Positions 1-8,869 of a stretch of DNA of 60,535 nucleotides are shown one piece after another. The translations under genes and the position numbers were made by a program. How positions within the stretch are numbered: position 1 is the stretch's first letter; every line of letters begins with the position of its first letter. Below the pieces are notes generated by a model. It made no database searches. It saw only the letters and a list, made by a program, of their open reading frames with translations, and was not told the origin of the DNA. The DNA comes from Actinobacteria bacterium UBA2279. GTDB lineage: Bacteria > Actinomycetota > Coriobacteriia > Anaerosomatales > Anaerosomataceae. The stretch spans positions 1 to 60,535 of the forward strand of contig DDWT01000012.1 in assembly GCA_002347365.1 (NCBI GenBank), written 5' to 3'.

Positions 1-83
1 GAAGCCCCTCACGCCTCACCCTGCGCTATACTCCCAACCAGGTCTTGACCGCACGCAGAACGCATTCCGACCGGAGGCATTCC

Positions 84-1361
84 ATGCTCGATGCACGCTT
101 CGTTCGCGACAATCTCGACGCCGTCAAACAGGCGATGACGAATCGTCTCTGTGCGTGGGACTTCGACGCTTTCGTGCGTCTGGACGAGGAGCGCCGCGGG
201 CTTATCGGCCAGGTGGAGGCATTGCAGGCACGCCGCAACGAGGCGTCCAAGCAGATCGGCGAGCTGATGAAGTCCGGCAAGCGCGATGAGGCCGAGGTGC
301 TCAAGGCTGAGGTCCGCGAGGTCAACGAGGGTATCTCCGCGATTGACGCACACCTCGCGCAGGTGGACGAGAGCGTGCGCGATCTGCTGCTGACCATCCC
401 CAACATCCCCGACACCAGCGTGCCCGTGGGCATCGACGAGTCCGAGAACGTCGAGGTCCGCCGCTGGGGCACGCCGCGCGAGTTCGACTTCGAGCCCAAG
501 GCGCACTGGGACCTTGGCCCGGAGCTGGGCGTCATCGACTTCGAGGCCGGCGTGAAGCTGGCCAAGAGCCGCTTCGTCGTGCTGGGCAAGTGGGGTGCGC
601 GCCTGAACCGCGCGCTCATCAACTTCATGCTCGATACGCATGCCGCGCGCGGCTACACGGAGTTCTCTGTGCCGGCGCTGGCCAATGCCGAGACGCTCAC
701 CGGCACCGGTCAGTTGCCCAAGTTCGAAGACGACCTCTTCAAGACGGGCGAGGGCCTGTACCTGATCCCTACCGCCGAGGTGCAGCTCACCAACCTGCAC
801 CGCGACGAGGTGCTGGAAGCTGCCGACCTGCCGTTGCACTACTGCGCGTACACGCCGTGCTTCCGCGAGGAGGCGGGCGCAGCTGGCCGCGACACCCGCG
901 GCATGATCCGCGTGCATCAGTTCGACAAGGTTGAGATGGTGAAGTTCGCCACGCCCGAGACAAGCTTCGCCGAGCTCGAGGGAATGGTGGCCGACGCCGG
1001 CAACATCATGGAGCTGCTCGGCCTGCCGTACCGCGTCATCACGCTGTGCACGGGCGACATGGGCTTCTCGGCGGCAAAGACTTACGACCTTGAGGTGTGG
1101 CTGCCCAGCTACGGCGCGTACAAGGAGATCTCAAGCTGCAGCGACTGCACGGATTTTCAGGCACGTCGCGCGTCCATCAAGTACCGTGGCGGCGACTTCA
1201 AGGGCAGCCGACTGGTGCATACCCTGAACGGCTCCGGGCTCGCTGTGGGCCGCTGTCTGGTGGCCGTGCTGGAGAACTACCAGCAGGCAGACGGTAGCGT
1301 CGTGGTGCCCGAGGTGCTGCGCCCGTACATGGGCGGGCTTGAGGTCATCACCGCGCCGTAG
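84..1361 (+). CDS. serS: Seryl-tRNA synthetase
   Basis: Charges tRNA-Ser with serine in the cytoplasm. The 425-residue protein has the class II SerRS layout: an N-terminal coiled-coil tRNA-binding arm (about residues 1-110, starting MLDARFVRDN), then the catalytic core with motif 2 (CFREEAGAAGRDTRGMIRVH) and motif 3 near the C-terminus (NGSGLAVGRCLVAVLEN). The ATG at 84 was chosen because GGAGG lies at 73-77 and the protein then begins exactly like the family; an upstream in-frame ATG at 45 lacks such a site. A TATACT hexamer at 28-33 could be the -10 element. Length and motifs are complete. Four tRNA-Ser genes lie in the following 36 kb. Confidence 0.98.
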   Translation: MLDARFVRDNLDAVKQAMTNRLCAWDFDAFVRLDEERRGLIGQVEALQARRNEASKQIGELMKSGKRDEAEVLKAEVREVNEGISAIDAHLAQVDESVRDLLLTIPNIPDTSVPVGIDESENVEVRRWGTPREFDFEPKAHWDLGPELGVIDFEAGVKLAKSRFVVLGKWGARLNRALINFMLDTHAARGYTEFSVPALANAETLTGTGQLPKFEDDLFKTGEGLYLIPTAEVQLTNLHRDEVLEAADLPLHYCAYTPCFREEAGAAGRDTRGMIRVHQFDKVEMVKFATPETSFAELEGMVADAGNIMELLGLPYRVITLCTGDMGFSAAKTYDLEVWLPSYGAYKEISSCSDCTDFQARRASIKYRGGDFKGSRLVHTLNGSGLAVGRCLVAVLENYQQADGSVVVPEVLRPYMGGLEVITAP

Positions 1362-1364
1362 CTG

Positions 1365-1748
1365 CTAGCGCGGCACGCTCTCGCCCCAGCTCTGGATGAA
1401 CGCGCAGACCAGTCTCGCGTCGCCGAATCTCAGCGGAAACGCGCACAGCGTGACGCGCAGCTCGCCCCCGTCGCACAGAATCAGCCGATTCTCCACGTGA
1501 GGTATCCGGGCACCGCTCTCGATGATGATCCGTGTTCGCTCCATGACTGCAGGTCGCGCGTCGGGGTGCACGAAGTCGAGCACCGACCGACCGACGACTT
1601 CCTTGGAGTGGCGTGCTTTCAACAGATGTGCGAGGGACGGGTTCGCATAGACGATCTGCTCGGTGTCATAGGCGATCGCGGGGACGGGCATCGTCTCGAT
1701 CATCATGTGGCAGATACGAGCGACCGCAGGGCCGGTGAGTGGGTCCAC
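1365..1748 (-). CDS. Single PAS-domain protein
   Basis: A 127-residue soluble protein made almost only of one PAS fold (about residues 15-120), with the family-like stretches IETMPVPAIAYD, IVYANPS and GRSVLDFVHPDAR. There is no output domain, so it is either a small-molecule or redox sensor acting through a partner or a connector for a kinase; ligand unknown. GTG at 1748 was chosen because GAGGAGG stands 5 nt upstream; an ATG at 1772 would add 8 residues. It converges tail to tail with serS (3 nt between stops) and lies downstream of the histidine kinase gene on the same strand, whose PAS signalling it might feed into (inference). Confidence 0.75.
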   Translation of the reverse strand: MDPLTGPAVARICHMMIETMPVPAIAYDTEQIVYANPSLAHLLKARHSKEVVGRSVLDFVHPDARPAVMERTRIIIESGARIPHVENRLILCDGGELRVTLCAFPLRFGDARLVCAFIQSWGESVPR

Positions 1749-1816
1749 GCACGCCTCCTCTTCCAGGTGCATTCATTGTAGTGGAAGCATCTGACACAGA
1801 CGACGTGCGCCGACAT

Positions 1817-3982
1817 CTACCCGGTGGCCACCTCTTGCCTGTCGGCCGCCCCTGCCAGGCGTACCGGGATATCCAGAACGAACTCAGACCCTACGCCCTC
1901 GGTGCTCTGCACTGTGAGTGTTCCGCCGAGCAGACCGGCCAACCGACGGCTGATCGACAGTCCGAGCCCTGTTCCCTCAGGTTTCGTCCTGTCGCGGTGC
2001 GTGACCTGGGCGAACTCTCCAAAGATGACGTCCAGGCAATTGTCAGAGATCCCGATGCCGGTGTCTGCGACCGAGATGGCCAGACGGGCGTCGTTCGCTT
2101 CCGCGCGTACGGTGATGCACCCCTCATCGGTGAACTTGATGGCATTGCCGAGCAGGTTGACGAGTATCTGCGTCAAGAGTCGAGGGTCTGACGAGACACT
2201 GAGCGCCTGGTCGTTCAGGTCGCACTGCAGCTTCAAAGCGCGGTTATCGGCGAGTGGCCGTAGCTCTTCCAGGACGTTGCTTACGAGCGCCCAGGCGTCG
2301 AACTCCTCGACGTTCAGAGTGACCCTACCGGCGTCGATGGTTTCGAGTGCGAGTATGTCTTCGACAAGGGAAGCCAGCCGCTTGCTGGATGAGTGGATCA
2401 TCTCGATCTGACGGTGCTGCTCCTCGTTGAGATCACCGGCCATACCCTTCGACAGAATGTCTGAGAATCCGAGGATGGCGTTGAGAGGCGTTCTGAACTC
2501 GTGACTCACGTTGGCGATGAAACGATCACGCGTTTCCGTGGCAGACCGCAGCTCATCGATCATCGCTTCCAACTGCTGGTTGGCGATGGTCAGTTCTGCC
2601 GTACGCTCTGCAACCTTTCGCTTGAGTTCAGCGCGGTGGTCCTCCTCGATCTGATCCAGGCGATGCGCTTCTGTGATGTCGCGGATCAGGAGGAGTATCT
2701 CGCCGTCTTTGGTGACCGTGGCCCGGACCTCTCGCCACTGACGATCGTCGAGGTAGGGTGAGTATGCCGTCGCTGCGAAGCCGCATGCGTCGACCTCTTC
2801 GAGCAATGTGGTGAAGACCGCTTTGAGGTTGTCGGGAAGGACGTCGTGGAGCAGTGCGCCTATGTTGGGTTCTGCCTCGAACGTGAGCGCGACCGTTGAA
2901 CTTCCGCGTGCCTCCAGAAGCCTGGTCTCGGAGTCGATTCGGATGTAGGCATCAGGGATGGCGTCCACGAGGGTACGCAGTTGCCCGGTGACCGAGGAGA
3001 GCTCGGCGGTGCGCTTGCGTACCTGACGGCGCAGGTACCATGCAGTGGTAGCGACAAGCGTGATGCCTCCGCCGAGCGCGCCGAGGACCCATTTCAACCA
3101 TACGGGGAACTCGCGCGGTTCGGCTCCAAAGATGTGTGTGTCCACAGCGCGGTAGTAGACCGAGTCTTGGTCGGCAAGCATCTCAGCGAGGTTGTCGTCG
3201 ATGGCGGCGACGAGCGTCGGCGTGAGCGCGTTTCCAGGCGGGAACGCGATCGCGAGCCGGGCCGGTCGAATGACGAGCGCACTGACGCGTGGCCCGGACT
3301 TCCTGGCATTGATGTCTGCGAACAGTCTATTCGTGACGCAGGCGTCGGCTTCGCCGCGGGCGACCGCTGCAAACGCCGCATCGTAGGAGGCATACTCCAA
3401 GTAGATCGGCTTGACGTGAAGTGTGTCCAGGGTCTCCTTCAGCCCACCGTCATCGCTGTAGTAGACATTGCCGGCCGTTACGGCGATGGTCTTACCGTCC
3501 AAGTCCATGAACGTCTCGATGTCCGAGCCGTCAGGTACTGAGACGACCCCCCAGTTCGCGAAGAAGGTCTCCTGGCTGAATATCGCGTATTCTCGGCGAT
3601 CGGGGGAGTCGGCGACAGCCAGCAGCATGTCGATCGTCCCATCTGCGATCATCGTCAGGCCGGTGGAGAGATCCGTCCCACGGTATTCGAGCGTCCACCC
3701 TTCACGGCGGGCGATCTCGTCAAGGACGTCGGGATAGAGCCCGGCCCACGTGCCGTCCTCATCCAGATAGGTGAGCGGCTCGTTCTCGTAGACGCCGACA
3801 GTGAGGACCGGCTTTGCTGCCTGTGCCGAAGCGAGGGCGGGAGATAGACCAAGGGTGATGGCGACGGCGAGTGTCAGTGCAACAGCGATACGGCACTGTG
3901 TCTTTGAAAGTAGCACGGCCCTCTCTCGTCGCGTCTTTCGTCCGGTGCGTGTCGATGGACGTGGGCGATTCCACCTGCCCAT
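1817..3982 (-). CDS. Sensor histidine kinase with fused periplasmic solute-binding domain
   Basis: A membrane sensor kinase of 721 residues. After a basic N-terminus and a signal/anchor helix (IAVALTLAVAITLGLSPALA), a SBP_bac_3-type periplasmic binding domain follows (from TVGVYENEPLTY, about residues 58-290), then a membrane helix (WVLGALGGGITLVATTAWYL), a PAS-like domain, a coiled coil and the kinase core: H-box SHEFRTPLNAILGFSD, N-box NAIKFTDEG, G1 DTGIGI and G2 GTGLGLSISRR. The extracellular domain presumably binds an amino-acid-like solute. The ATG at 3982 has GGAAG 8 nt upstream; an in-frame ATG at 4021 and a GTG at 3916 are alternatives. No response regulator is adjacent, so the partner is unknown. 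Confidence 0.9.
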   Translation of the reverse strand: MGRWNRPRPSTRTGRKTRRERAVLLSKTQCRIAVALTLAVAITLGLSPALASAQAAKPVLTVGVYENEPLTYLDEDGTWAGLYPDVLDEIARREGWTLEYRGTDLSTGLTMIADGTIDMLLAVADSPDRREYAIFSQETFFANWGVVSVPDGSDIETFMDLDGKTIAVTAGNVYYSDDGGLKETLDTLHVKPIYLEYASYDAAFAAVARGEADACVTNRLFADINARKSGPRVSALVIRPARLAIAFPPGNALTPTLVAAIDDNLAEMLADQDSVYYRAVDTHIFGAEPREFPVWLKWVLGALGGGITLVATTAWYLRRQVRKRTAELSSVTGQLRTLVDAIPDAYIRIDSETRLLEARGSSTVALTFEAEPNIGALLHDVLPDNLKAVFTTLLEEVDACGFAATAYSPYLDDRQWREVRATVTKDGEILLLIRDITEAHRLDQIEEDHRAELKRKVAERTAELTIANQQLEAMIDELRSATETRDRFIANVSHEFRTPLNAILGFSDILSKGMAGDLNEEQHRQIEMIHSSSKRLASLVEDILALETIDAGRVTLNVEEFDAWALVSNVLEELRPLADNRALKLQCDLNDQALSVSSDPRLLTQILVNLLGNAIKFTDEGCITVRAEANDARLAISVADTGIGISDNCLDVIFGEFAQVTHRDRTKPEGTGLGLSISRRLAGLLGGTLTVQSTEGVGSEFVLDIPVRLAGAADRQEVATG

Positions 3983-4094
3983 TGTATGCTTCCGGTGATC
4001 CTCTGCGCAGGTAGCTCTCACACGACCCTAACATGCTCGGCACAGTAGTGGGGAACACACACTGTGACCTGTAGGCGAATCTGGGAGATGCTGC

Positions 4095-6491
4095 ATGAGC
4101 GACGAACGAAACCGCGCCAACGCGCCCACCGTCCTGACCGTCTTCGGCGCGACGGGCGATCTTATGGCGCGCAAGATCGTGCCATCGCTCGCCTACCTGA
4201 AGGCACGCGGACGGTTGCCTGACCACTTCCGCGTGATCGGGTTCTCCAGACGCGAGTGGGATGATGCGACGCTCCGCATCCATGTCGAAGGTATTCTCGA
4301 CAGCTTCCATGGCATAGCGCTCGAGCCCGGGGCGCGTGAGGAGTTCCTAGACCTTTTCACCTATCACCAGGGGCAGTTCCCCGATGCCGCCGCATACGCC
4401 TCACTCGCCGACCGCCTGAAGGCTGTCGACGATGGCTGGGGCCTGTGCTCCAGCAAGCTCTTCTACCTGGCCGTGCCGCCCGAGCAGTACCGCACCATCT
4501 TCGAGAGGCTCGCCGCCTCAGGTCTCACCGCGAGCTGCAGCGACCTCACCGGCTGGACGCGCGTGTTAGTGGAGAAGCCTTTTGGCGCCGATGGCGACAC
4601 CGCGCAGGAGCTCGATGGGCTTCTCGGCAGCCTGTTCGAAGAGCGGCAGATATACCGTATCGACCACTACCTCGCCAAAGAGATGCTACAGGGCATCTTG
4701 TCGTTCCGCTTCTCCAATGCGCTGTTCGAGCCGTCGTGGAACGCCGGGTCGATCGACCGTATCGAGATCCGGCTACTGGAGTCACTGGGTGTCGAGAAGC
4801 GTGGCGCCTTCTACGACGGTGTGGGCGCGCTGCGCGATGTTGGGCAGAACCACCTGTTGCAGATGCTCGCGCTCGTCACCATGGACAAGCCGGCGGACAT
4901 GTCTGCCGAGGCGATCCGCGAGCAGCGCAGCGCGATGTGCCGGCGGCTGAAGGCCCCCTCGGAGTCCGTCATCGCCGCGCACAGCTTCCGTGCCCAATAC
5001 GACGGCTACTGCACTATCGAAGGAGTCGCGCCTGACTCGCAGACCGAGACATACTTCCGGCTGCGCACAACGCTTTCCGGGCCACGCTGGGCGGGAGTGC
5101 CGGTGACGATGGACTCCGGTAAGCGGATGGGCAAGGCGCTCAAGGAGATATCGGTGACCTTCCACCATCCCGAGGCGTGTCTGTGTGAGGACACGGGCCC
5201 CGGGTCGCACCAGAACAGAGTGACGTTCCAACTGGAGCCCGAGGAGACCATCAAGATCGAGTTCTGGGCGAAGAAGCCGGGTTTCGACAACGAACTCGAA
5301 CTGCGGGAATTCACCTTCTTCCTCTACGAGAAGGAGGAGAAGGTCCAATACGTCGAGGAGTACGCCAAGCTCATCTACGACGCCATTGCCGGTGACCAGA
5401 CGCTGTTCGTTTCCACCGAAGAGGTCGCTGCGATGTGGGCGTTCATCGACCCCATCCTCGAGGTCTGGCGCAGCGGCGTGGTACCACTCGACCGTTACGA
5501 GCCCGACTCCGCAGCGGTTGTCGAGCGCGCCGTCGCCAAGGTGGACGGTCACCTGCGCGAGCGGCGCGAGATAGGTGTGGTGGGACTCGGCAAGATGGGT
5601 GCGAATCTCGCGCGCAACATGCTCGATCACGACTGGCGTGTTGTGGGCTTCAATCGCACGACATCGGTGGCTGAGGCGATGGCTGATGAGGGCCTTGAGC
5701 CCGCAGCGACGCTCGGCGAGCTGGCGTCGAAGCTGGCAACGCCACGAGTGGTCTGGGTGATGGTGCCGGCGGGCGCAGCCACCGAAGCCATGATCTTCGG
5801 CGAAGGCGGCCTGACGAGCGTACTCGAACCGGGCGATCTCATCATCGACGGCGGCAACTCCTTCTATAAGGACACGACTGAGCGCGCGGCGCGGTTGCGC
5901 GAGAAGGGTTTGCGCTTCCTGGATGCCGGGACCTCCGGCGGACCCGGCGGCGCGCGTGACGGCGCGTGCATCATGGTGGGGGGCGAGCGGGAGGACTTCG
6001 ACCCGGTCGAGGAGTTGTTCGCCGACATCAGCGTTCGCGACGGCTACCGATTCTTCCCCGGTCACGGCGCGGGTCACTTCGTGAAGATGGTCCACAACGG
6101 CATCGAGTACGGCATGATGCAGGCGATCGCAGAGGGGTTCAGTGTGCTGCACGCCTCACAGTTCGAGCTGGATCTCACCAAGGCGGCCGAGGTCTACAAC
6201 GAGGGCAGCGTCATCGAGTCACGCCTTGTGGAGTGGCTGGCCGAGGCGTTCGAGGCGCACGGCGTGGACCTTGCGGGGTTCTCGGGAGTCGTCGGCCACA
6301 CGGGAGAGGGCGAGTGGACGGTGGACACCGCCAACGAACTTGGTGTGGAGTCGCGGGTGATCCGTGCGGCGCTGCAGTACCGCATCGACAGCGAGCAGAT
6401 GCCGGACGCCTATACCGGCAAGCTTCTCTCGGCGCTACGGAATCAGTTCGGCGGGCATGGGATGGGCGGCGCGAAGCGCGGCGATCTCTGA
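4095..6491 (+). CDS. Fused glucose-6-phosphate dehydrogenase / 6-phosphogluconate dehydrogenase
   Basis: One uninterrupted 798-residue frame joins two oxidative pentose phosphate enzymes. Residues 1 to about 485 are G6PDH (zwf): dinucleotide motif FGATGDLMARK and active-site RIDHYLAKE near residue 187. Residues from about 490 (GVVGLGKMGANLARN) to the end are the short-type 6PGDH (gnd): GDLIIDGGNSFYKDT, GTSGGPGGARDG and KMVHNGIEYG near residue 663. The linker is only a few residues (REIG). The lactonase (pgl) that acts between the two steps is not in the window. ATG at 4095 has GGGAG 8 nt upstream. Both halves keep their catalytic motifs, so a bifunctional NAD(P)H-producing enzyme is likely; cofactor preference cannot be told. 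Confidence 0.95.
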   Translation: MSDERNRANAPTVLTVFGATGDLMARKIVPSLAYLKARGRLPDHFRVIGFSRREWDDATLRIHVEGILDSFHGIALEPGAREEFLDLFTYHQGQFPDAAAYASLADRLKAVDDGWGLCSSKLFYLAVPPEQYRTIFERLAASGLTASCSDLTGWTRVLVEKPFGADGDTAQELDGLLGSLFEERQIYRIDHYLAKEMLQGILSFRFSNALFEPSWNAGSIDRIEIRLLESLGVEKRGAFYDGVGALRDVGQNHLLQMLALVTMDKPADMSAEAIREQRSAMCRRLKAPSESVIAAHSFRAQYDGYCTIEGVAPDSQTETYFRLRTTLSGPRWAGVPVTMDSGKRMGKALKEISVTFHHPEACLCEDTGPGSHQNRVTFQLEPEETIKIEFWAKKPGFDNELELREFTFFLYEKEEKVQYVEEYAKLIYDAIAGDQTLFVSTEEVAAMWAFIDPILEVWRSGVVPLDRYEPDSAAVVERAVAKVDGHLRERREIGVVGLGKMGANLARNMLDHDWRVVGFNRTTSVAEAMADEGLEPAATLGELASKLATPRVVWVMVPAGAATEAMIFGEGGLTSVLEPGDLIIDGGNSFYKDTTERAARLREKGLRFLDAGTSGGPGGARDGACIMVGGEREDFDPVEELFADISVRDGYRFFPGHGAGHFVKMVHNGIEYGMMQAIAEGFSVLHASQFELDLTKAAEVYNEGSVIESRLVEWLAEAFEAHGVDLAGFSGVVGHTGEGEWTVDTANELGVESRVIRAALQYRIDSEQMPDAYTGKLLSALRNQFGGHGMGGAKRGDL

Positions 6492-6500
6492 CGCAGACGG

Positions 6501-8201
6501 CTACTTCTTGATCTCAGCGAAGTGCGCCTCGTATCGGCCGCCGCCCCCGGCAGCGAACGTCTCGTACGATGGGATCTCGTAGACACGCAGCCGGTTGTCG
6601 AGGAAGTCACTGAAGATGAGCAGCTTGCCGTCGTCTGAGACATCGAGCGCGGTGGGCTGGTTGCCCGCGACGAGGGCGTCGAGCGGCTTGCCGTTGGCGG
6701 TGTCGAACACCAGGATCGAGCCCCACTCCGGGCCCGGGATGTAGTAGGACTTGGGGTTGTTCTCGCCCCGGCAGCTCACGAACAGCATCTTGCCGTCGGG
6801 CGTCAGGTCGATCGTGTTGGGCTTCTCGTCGGTGTCCACGAACTTGGTCGTCTTTCCGGTCGTCATGTCGTGCAGCCAGATAACGTCCTTGCTCATGTCC
6901 GAGACGAACAGGCGGTGCGTCGCTTCATCCGCCACGATGTGACGCAGCGCGCCGCCGTCGGTGAACAGCACGGTCTTCTTGTAGGTCGCGAGGTCGATGC
7001 GCTCGAGGTCCCCGGAGTCGAAGCCGGCGACATAGAGGTACCTGCCGTCATCGGTTGCGTACATGCCACGCGGAGTGTTGGAGACGCCCACGCGCTTGAT
7101 GAGCTCGCCTGTCTCGAGGTTGATGATCGATACGTCGTCGCCTGACCAGTTGCTCGCGTACAGCGTCTTCTCATCGGGCGAGAGCTCCACCCACTTCGTC
7201 CAGGCGCTCTTCGTATCGAACTGACGCACCACCGTTCGGGTCGCCACATCGATCTCGAAACACTTCGCGGTCTCCATCTGAGACGTATAGGCGAGCGTGC
7301 CGGCCTTGTTGAAGATCACCTCGACCGCGCCGTACTCGCCGATGTCCACCGCACCGATCTTCGCTCCCGTGCGCGGGTTGAAGATCTCGATCGACGGCGG
7401 GCCGTTGAGGATGCTCGTCCATGCCTCGCCACCATCATGGGTGACCGAGACGCCCTTGGGCGCGCCCAGTGTCGTGATCGTGCCGAGGCCGTGCAGGATC
7501 TGCCCCTCCGGGTCCATGTAGTAGTCGACGGTGCGAGTCTCCTCCAGGAAGAACTTGCTCGTGAAGGTGTTGTAGCCGCCCATGGCTAGCGAGAGCCGTA
7601 CGGGCCCCGCGGGCACCTGCTGTTCGAAGGGCGCGATTGCCGAGATCACCTGACCGTCTTCCAGTGTGATCGTGCAGCTGGCGCCTTCGGGATGGCTGAG
7701 CACCGAGATCGTCATCGGCAGGGGGGTCAGCGTGTACTCTAGCTTCGCCTTCCTGCCGCGCTTGAGCTCGACGGATGTCTCAAACGACTCGAAGCCTTTG
7801 CGTGAGACCTGGATCGGGTACATGCCGGGGTCGAGTTCAGCGACCTCAAGCGTGCCGGTGGCGCTTGTGCCGTTGAACGTGATCACCGCATCGGCCGGCA
7901 AGGCGACGATGCTCGCGGATGCCGGGCGCGTCAGCAGGAAGATGCCGATCCCTGCGGCGAGGACCACGACCAGTATCACTATGAGGGCGAACCCCAGACC
8001 GGGAGCGGCACCGCGTCTCCTACGGGAGCCGCCTCCTCTGCTGCGGTAGTTGTTCCGGATCTGAGGGGACTTCTTGGAACGGGAGCCGATCGTGGCCCCA
8101 CCCTTGAGTGGAGTCCGGTTGATCGTGGGAGGGTTCACCGTGAAGCCGTTGCGACGGCCTCTTCGTGCGCTGCGCTTGCGCCGGTATCCGTTGCCCTCCA
8201 C
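6501..8201 (-). CDS. Membrane-anchored PEGA / YVTN beta-propeller protein
   Basis: A 566-residue protein with a strongly basic cytoplasmic N-terminus (about 70 residues rich in R/K/S/G), one membrane helix (GFALIVILVVVLAAGIGIFLL), then extracellular PEGA-like beta domains (PGMYPIQVSRKGFESFE and PAGPVRLSLAMGGY), and a C-terminal YncE/YVTN-type propeller with repeats such as LSPDEKTLYASNWSGDDVS and LTPDGKMLFVSCRGENN. Such propellers mostly bind partners at the cell surface; no enzyme motif is visible. GTG at 8201 has GGGAGG 5 nt upstream. It is the last gene of a probable minus-strand operon beginning with the SIMPL protein. Confidence 0.88.
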   Translation of the reverse strand: MEGNGYRRKRSARRGRRNGFTVNPPTINRTPLKGGATIGSRSKKSPQIRNNYRSRGGGSRRRRGAAPGLGFALIVILVVVLAAGIGIFLLTRPASASIVALPADAVITFNGTSATGTLEVAELDPGMYPIQVSRKGFESFETSVELKRGRKAKLEYTLTPLPMTISVLSHPEGASCTITLEDGQVISAIAPFEQQVPAGPVRLSLAMGGYNTFTSKFFLEETRTVDYYMDPEGQILHGLGTITTLGAPKGVSVTHDGGEAWTSILNGPPSIEIFNPRTGAKIGAVDIGEYGAVEVIFNKAGTLAYTSQMETAKCFEIDVATRTVVRQFDTKSAWTKWVELSPDEKTLYASNWSGDDVSIINLETGELIKRVGVSNTPRGMYATDDGRYLYVAGFDSGDLERIDLATYKKTVLFTDGGALRHIVADEATHRLFVSDMSKDVIWLHDMTTGKTTKFVDTDEKPNTIDLTPDGKMLFVSCRGENNPKSYYIPGPEWGSILVFDTANGKPLDALVAGNQPTALDVSDDGKLLIFSDFLDNRLRVYEIPSYETFAAGGGGRYEAHFAEIKK

Positions 8202-8217
8202 GCATGCCTCCCGTGTT

Positions 8218-8346
8218 CTATGGCTGCCGCTTCATCTTACCGCTCATGCTCCACCAGGACATGAGTGCGATTCCCCGGGCCAGCCACATGCCTCGCAGCA
8301 GGCTGTTCACCTTGCCGGTCTTGCGGCCAGCGAGTGCATTACCCAT
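8218..8346 (-). CDS. Hypothetical basic small protein (42 aa)
   Basis: A tiny frame (MGNALAGRKTGKVNSLLRG...) whose ATG follows the stop of the LOG-family gene by 4 nt, with GGGGAG made from that gene's last codons at ideal spacing. The product is basic (net positive) with a hydrophobic centre (GMWLARGIALMSWW) that could lie in a membrane. It ends 16 nt before the GTG of the propeller gene, so it fits the operon spacing. No known family recognised. The good ribosome-binding site and tight packing are the only support. Confidence 0.5.
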   Translation of the reverse strand: MGNALAGRKTGKVNSLLRGMWLARGIALMSWWSMSGKMKRQP

Positions 8347-8350
8347 GTGC

Positions 8351-8845
8351 TTACTCCCCGGGGCTGTCATGAAGTGTCTGCTTGGTGAGTGCGATCGCAT
8401 GCTCGATGTCTGCAGCGGTAAGGAGGCGACCTTCGGAGGTGGCGCGCAATAGGGCCCCCGGGTCCCAGCCGAGCACGATGACGGTTCGCTCGGCGTTCAG
8501 CGCGAGCGCGACCTCGGAGACGGTGCCCGGGCCACCGGGCAGCGCGATCACGACATCACTCGACAGCACGTTGACGATGTTGCGTGCGTCGCCCATTCCG
8601 GTGCGGATCGCGATGTCGAGGTGTGGCGTGGCCGCGCTTCTGCCGGTGTCGGGCAAGATACCCACCACGAGGCCGCCTGCTTCGCGAGCTCCCTGTGAGG
8701 CGGCATCCATCACACCCGCGGCGCGTCCGCCCGTGAGCAGTACCCATCCCTCGGCCGCGATCCGTGAACCGAGTTCGCGGGCTACAGAGAAGGCGGCCCC
8801 ATCGAGGGGCCGCCCGGATCCCATCACTCCGATGATGGTGCGCAT
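8351..8845 (-). CDS. LOG-family protein (TIGR00725-like, Rossmann fold)
   Basis: A 164-residue protein of the SLOG/LOG superfamily, with the GVMGSGRP start, LLTGGRAAGVMDAASQGAREAGG nucleotide-binding glycines and the hallmark PGGPGTVSE loop. Relatives include cytokinin-type nucleoside 5'-monophosphate phosphoribohydrolases and molybdenum-cofactor carrier proteins; the exact substrate cannot be assigned here. ATG at 8845 is preceded by AAGGGGGTGG. It starts 24 nt after the SIMPL gene and is followed by a tiny coupled frame. Confidence 0.85.
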   Translation of the reverse strand: MRTIIGVMGSGRPLDGAAFSVARELGSRIAAEGWVLLTGGRAAGVMDAASQGAREAGGLVVGILPDTGRSAATPHLDIAIRTGMGDARNIVNVLSSDVVIALPGGPGTVSEVALALNAERTVIVLGWDPGALLRATSEGRLLTAADIEHAIALTKQTLHDSPGE

Positions 8846-8869
8846 GGCACCACCCCCTTCGGCGTGATG

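Noticed and set aside
4782..6152. 456-codon frame antisense to the zwf-gnd fusion
   Set aside because: Antisense shadow; composition is typical of the reverse strand of high-GC genes and no family is visible.
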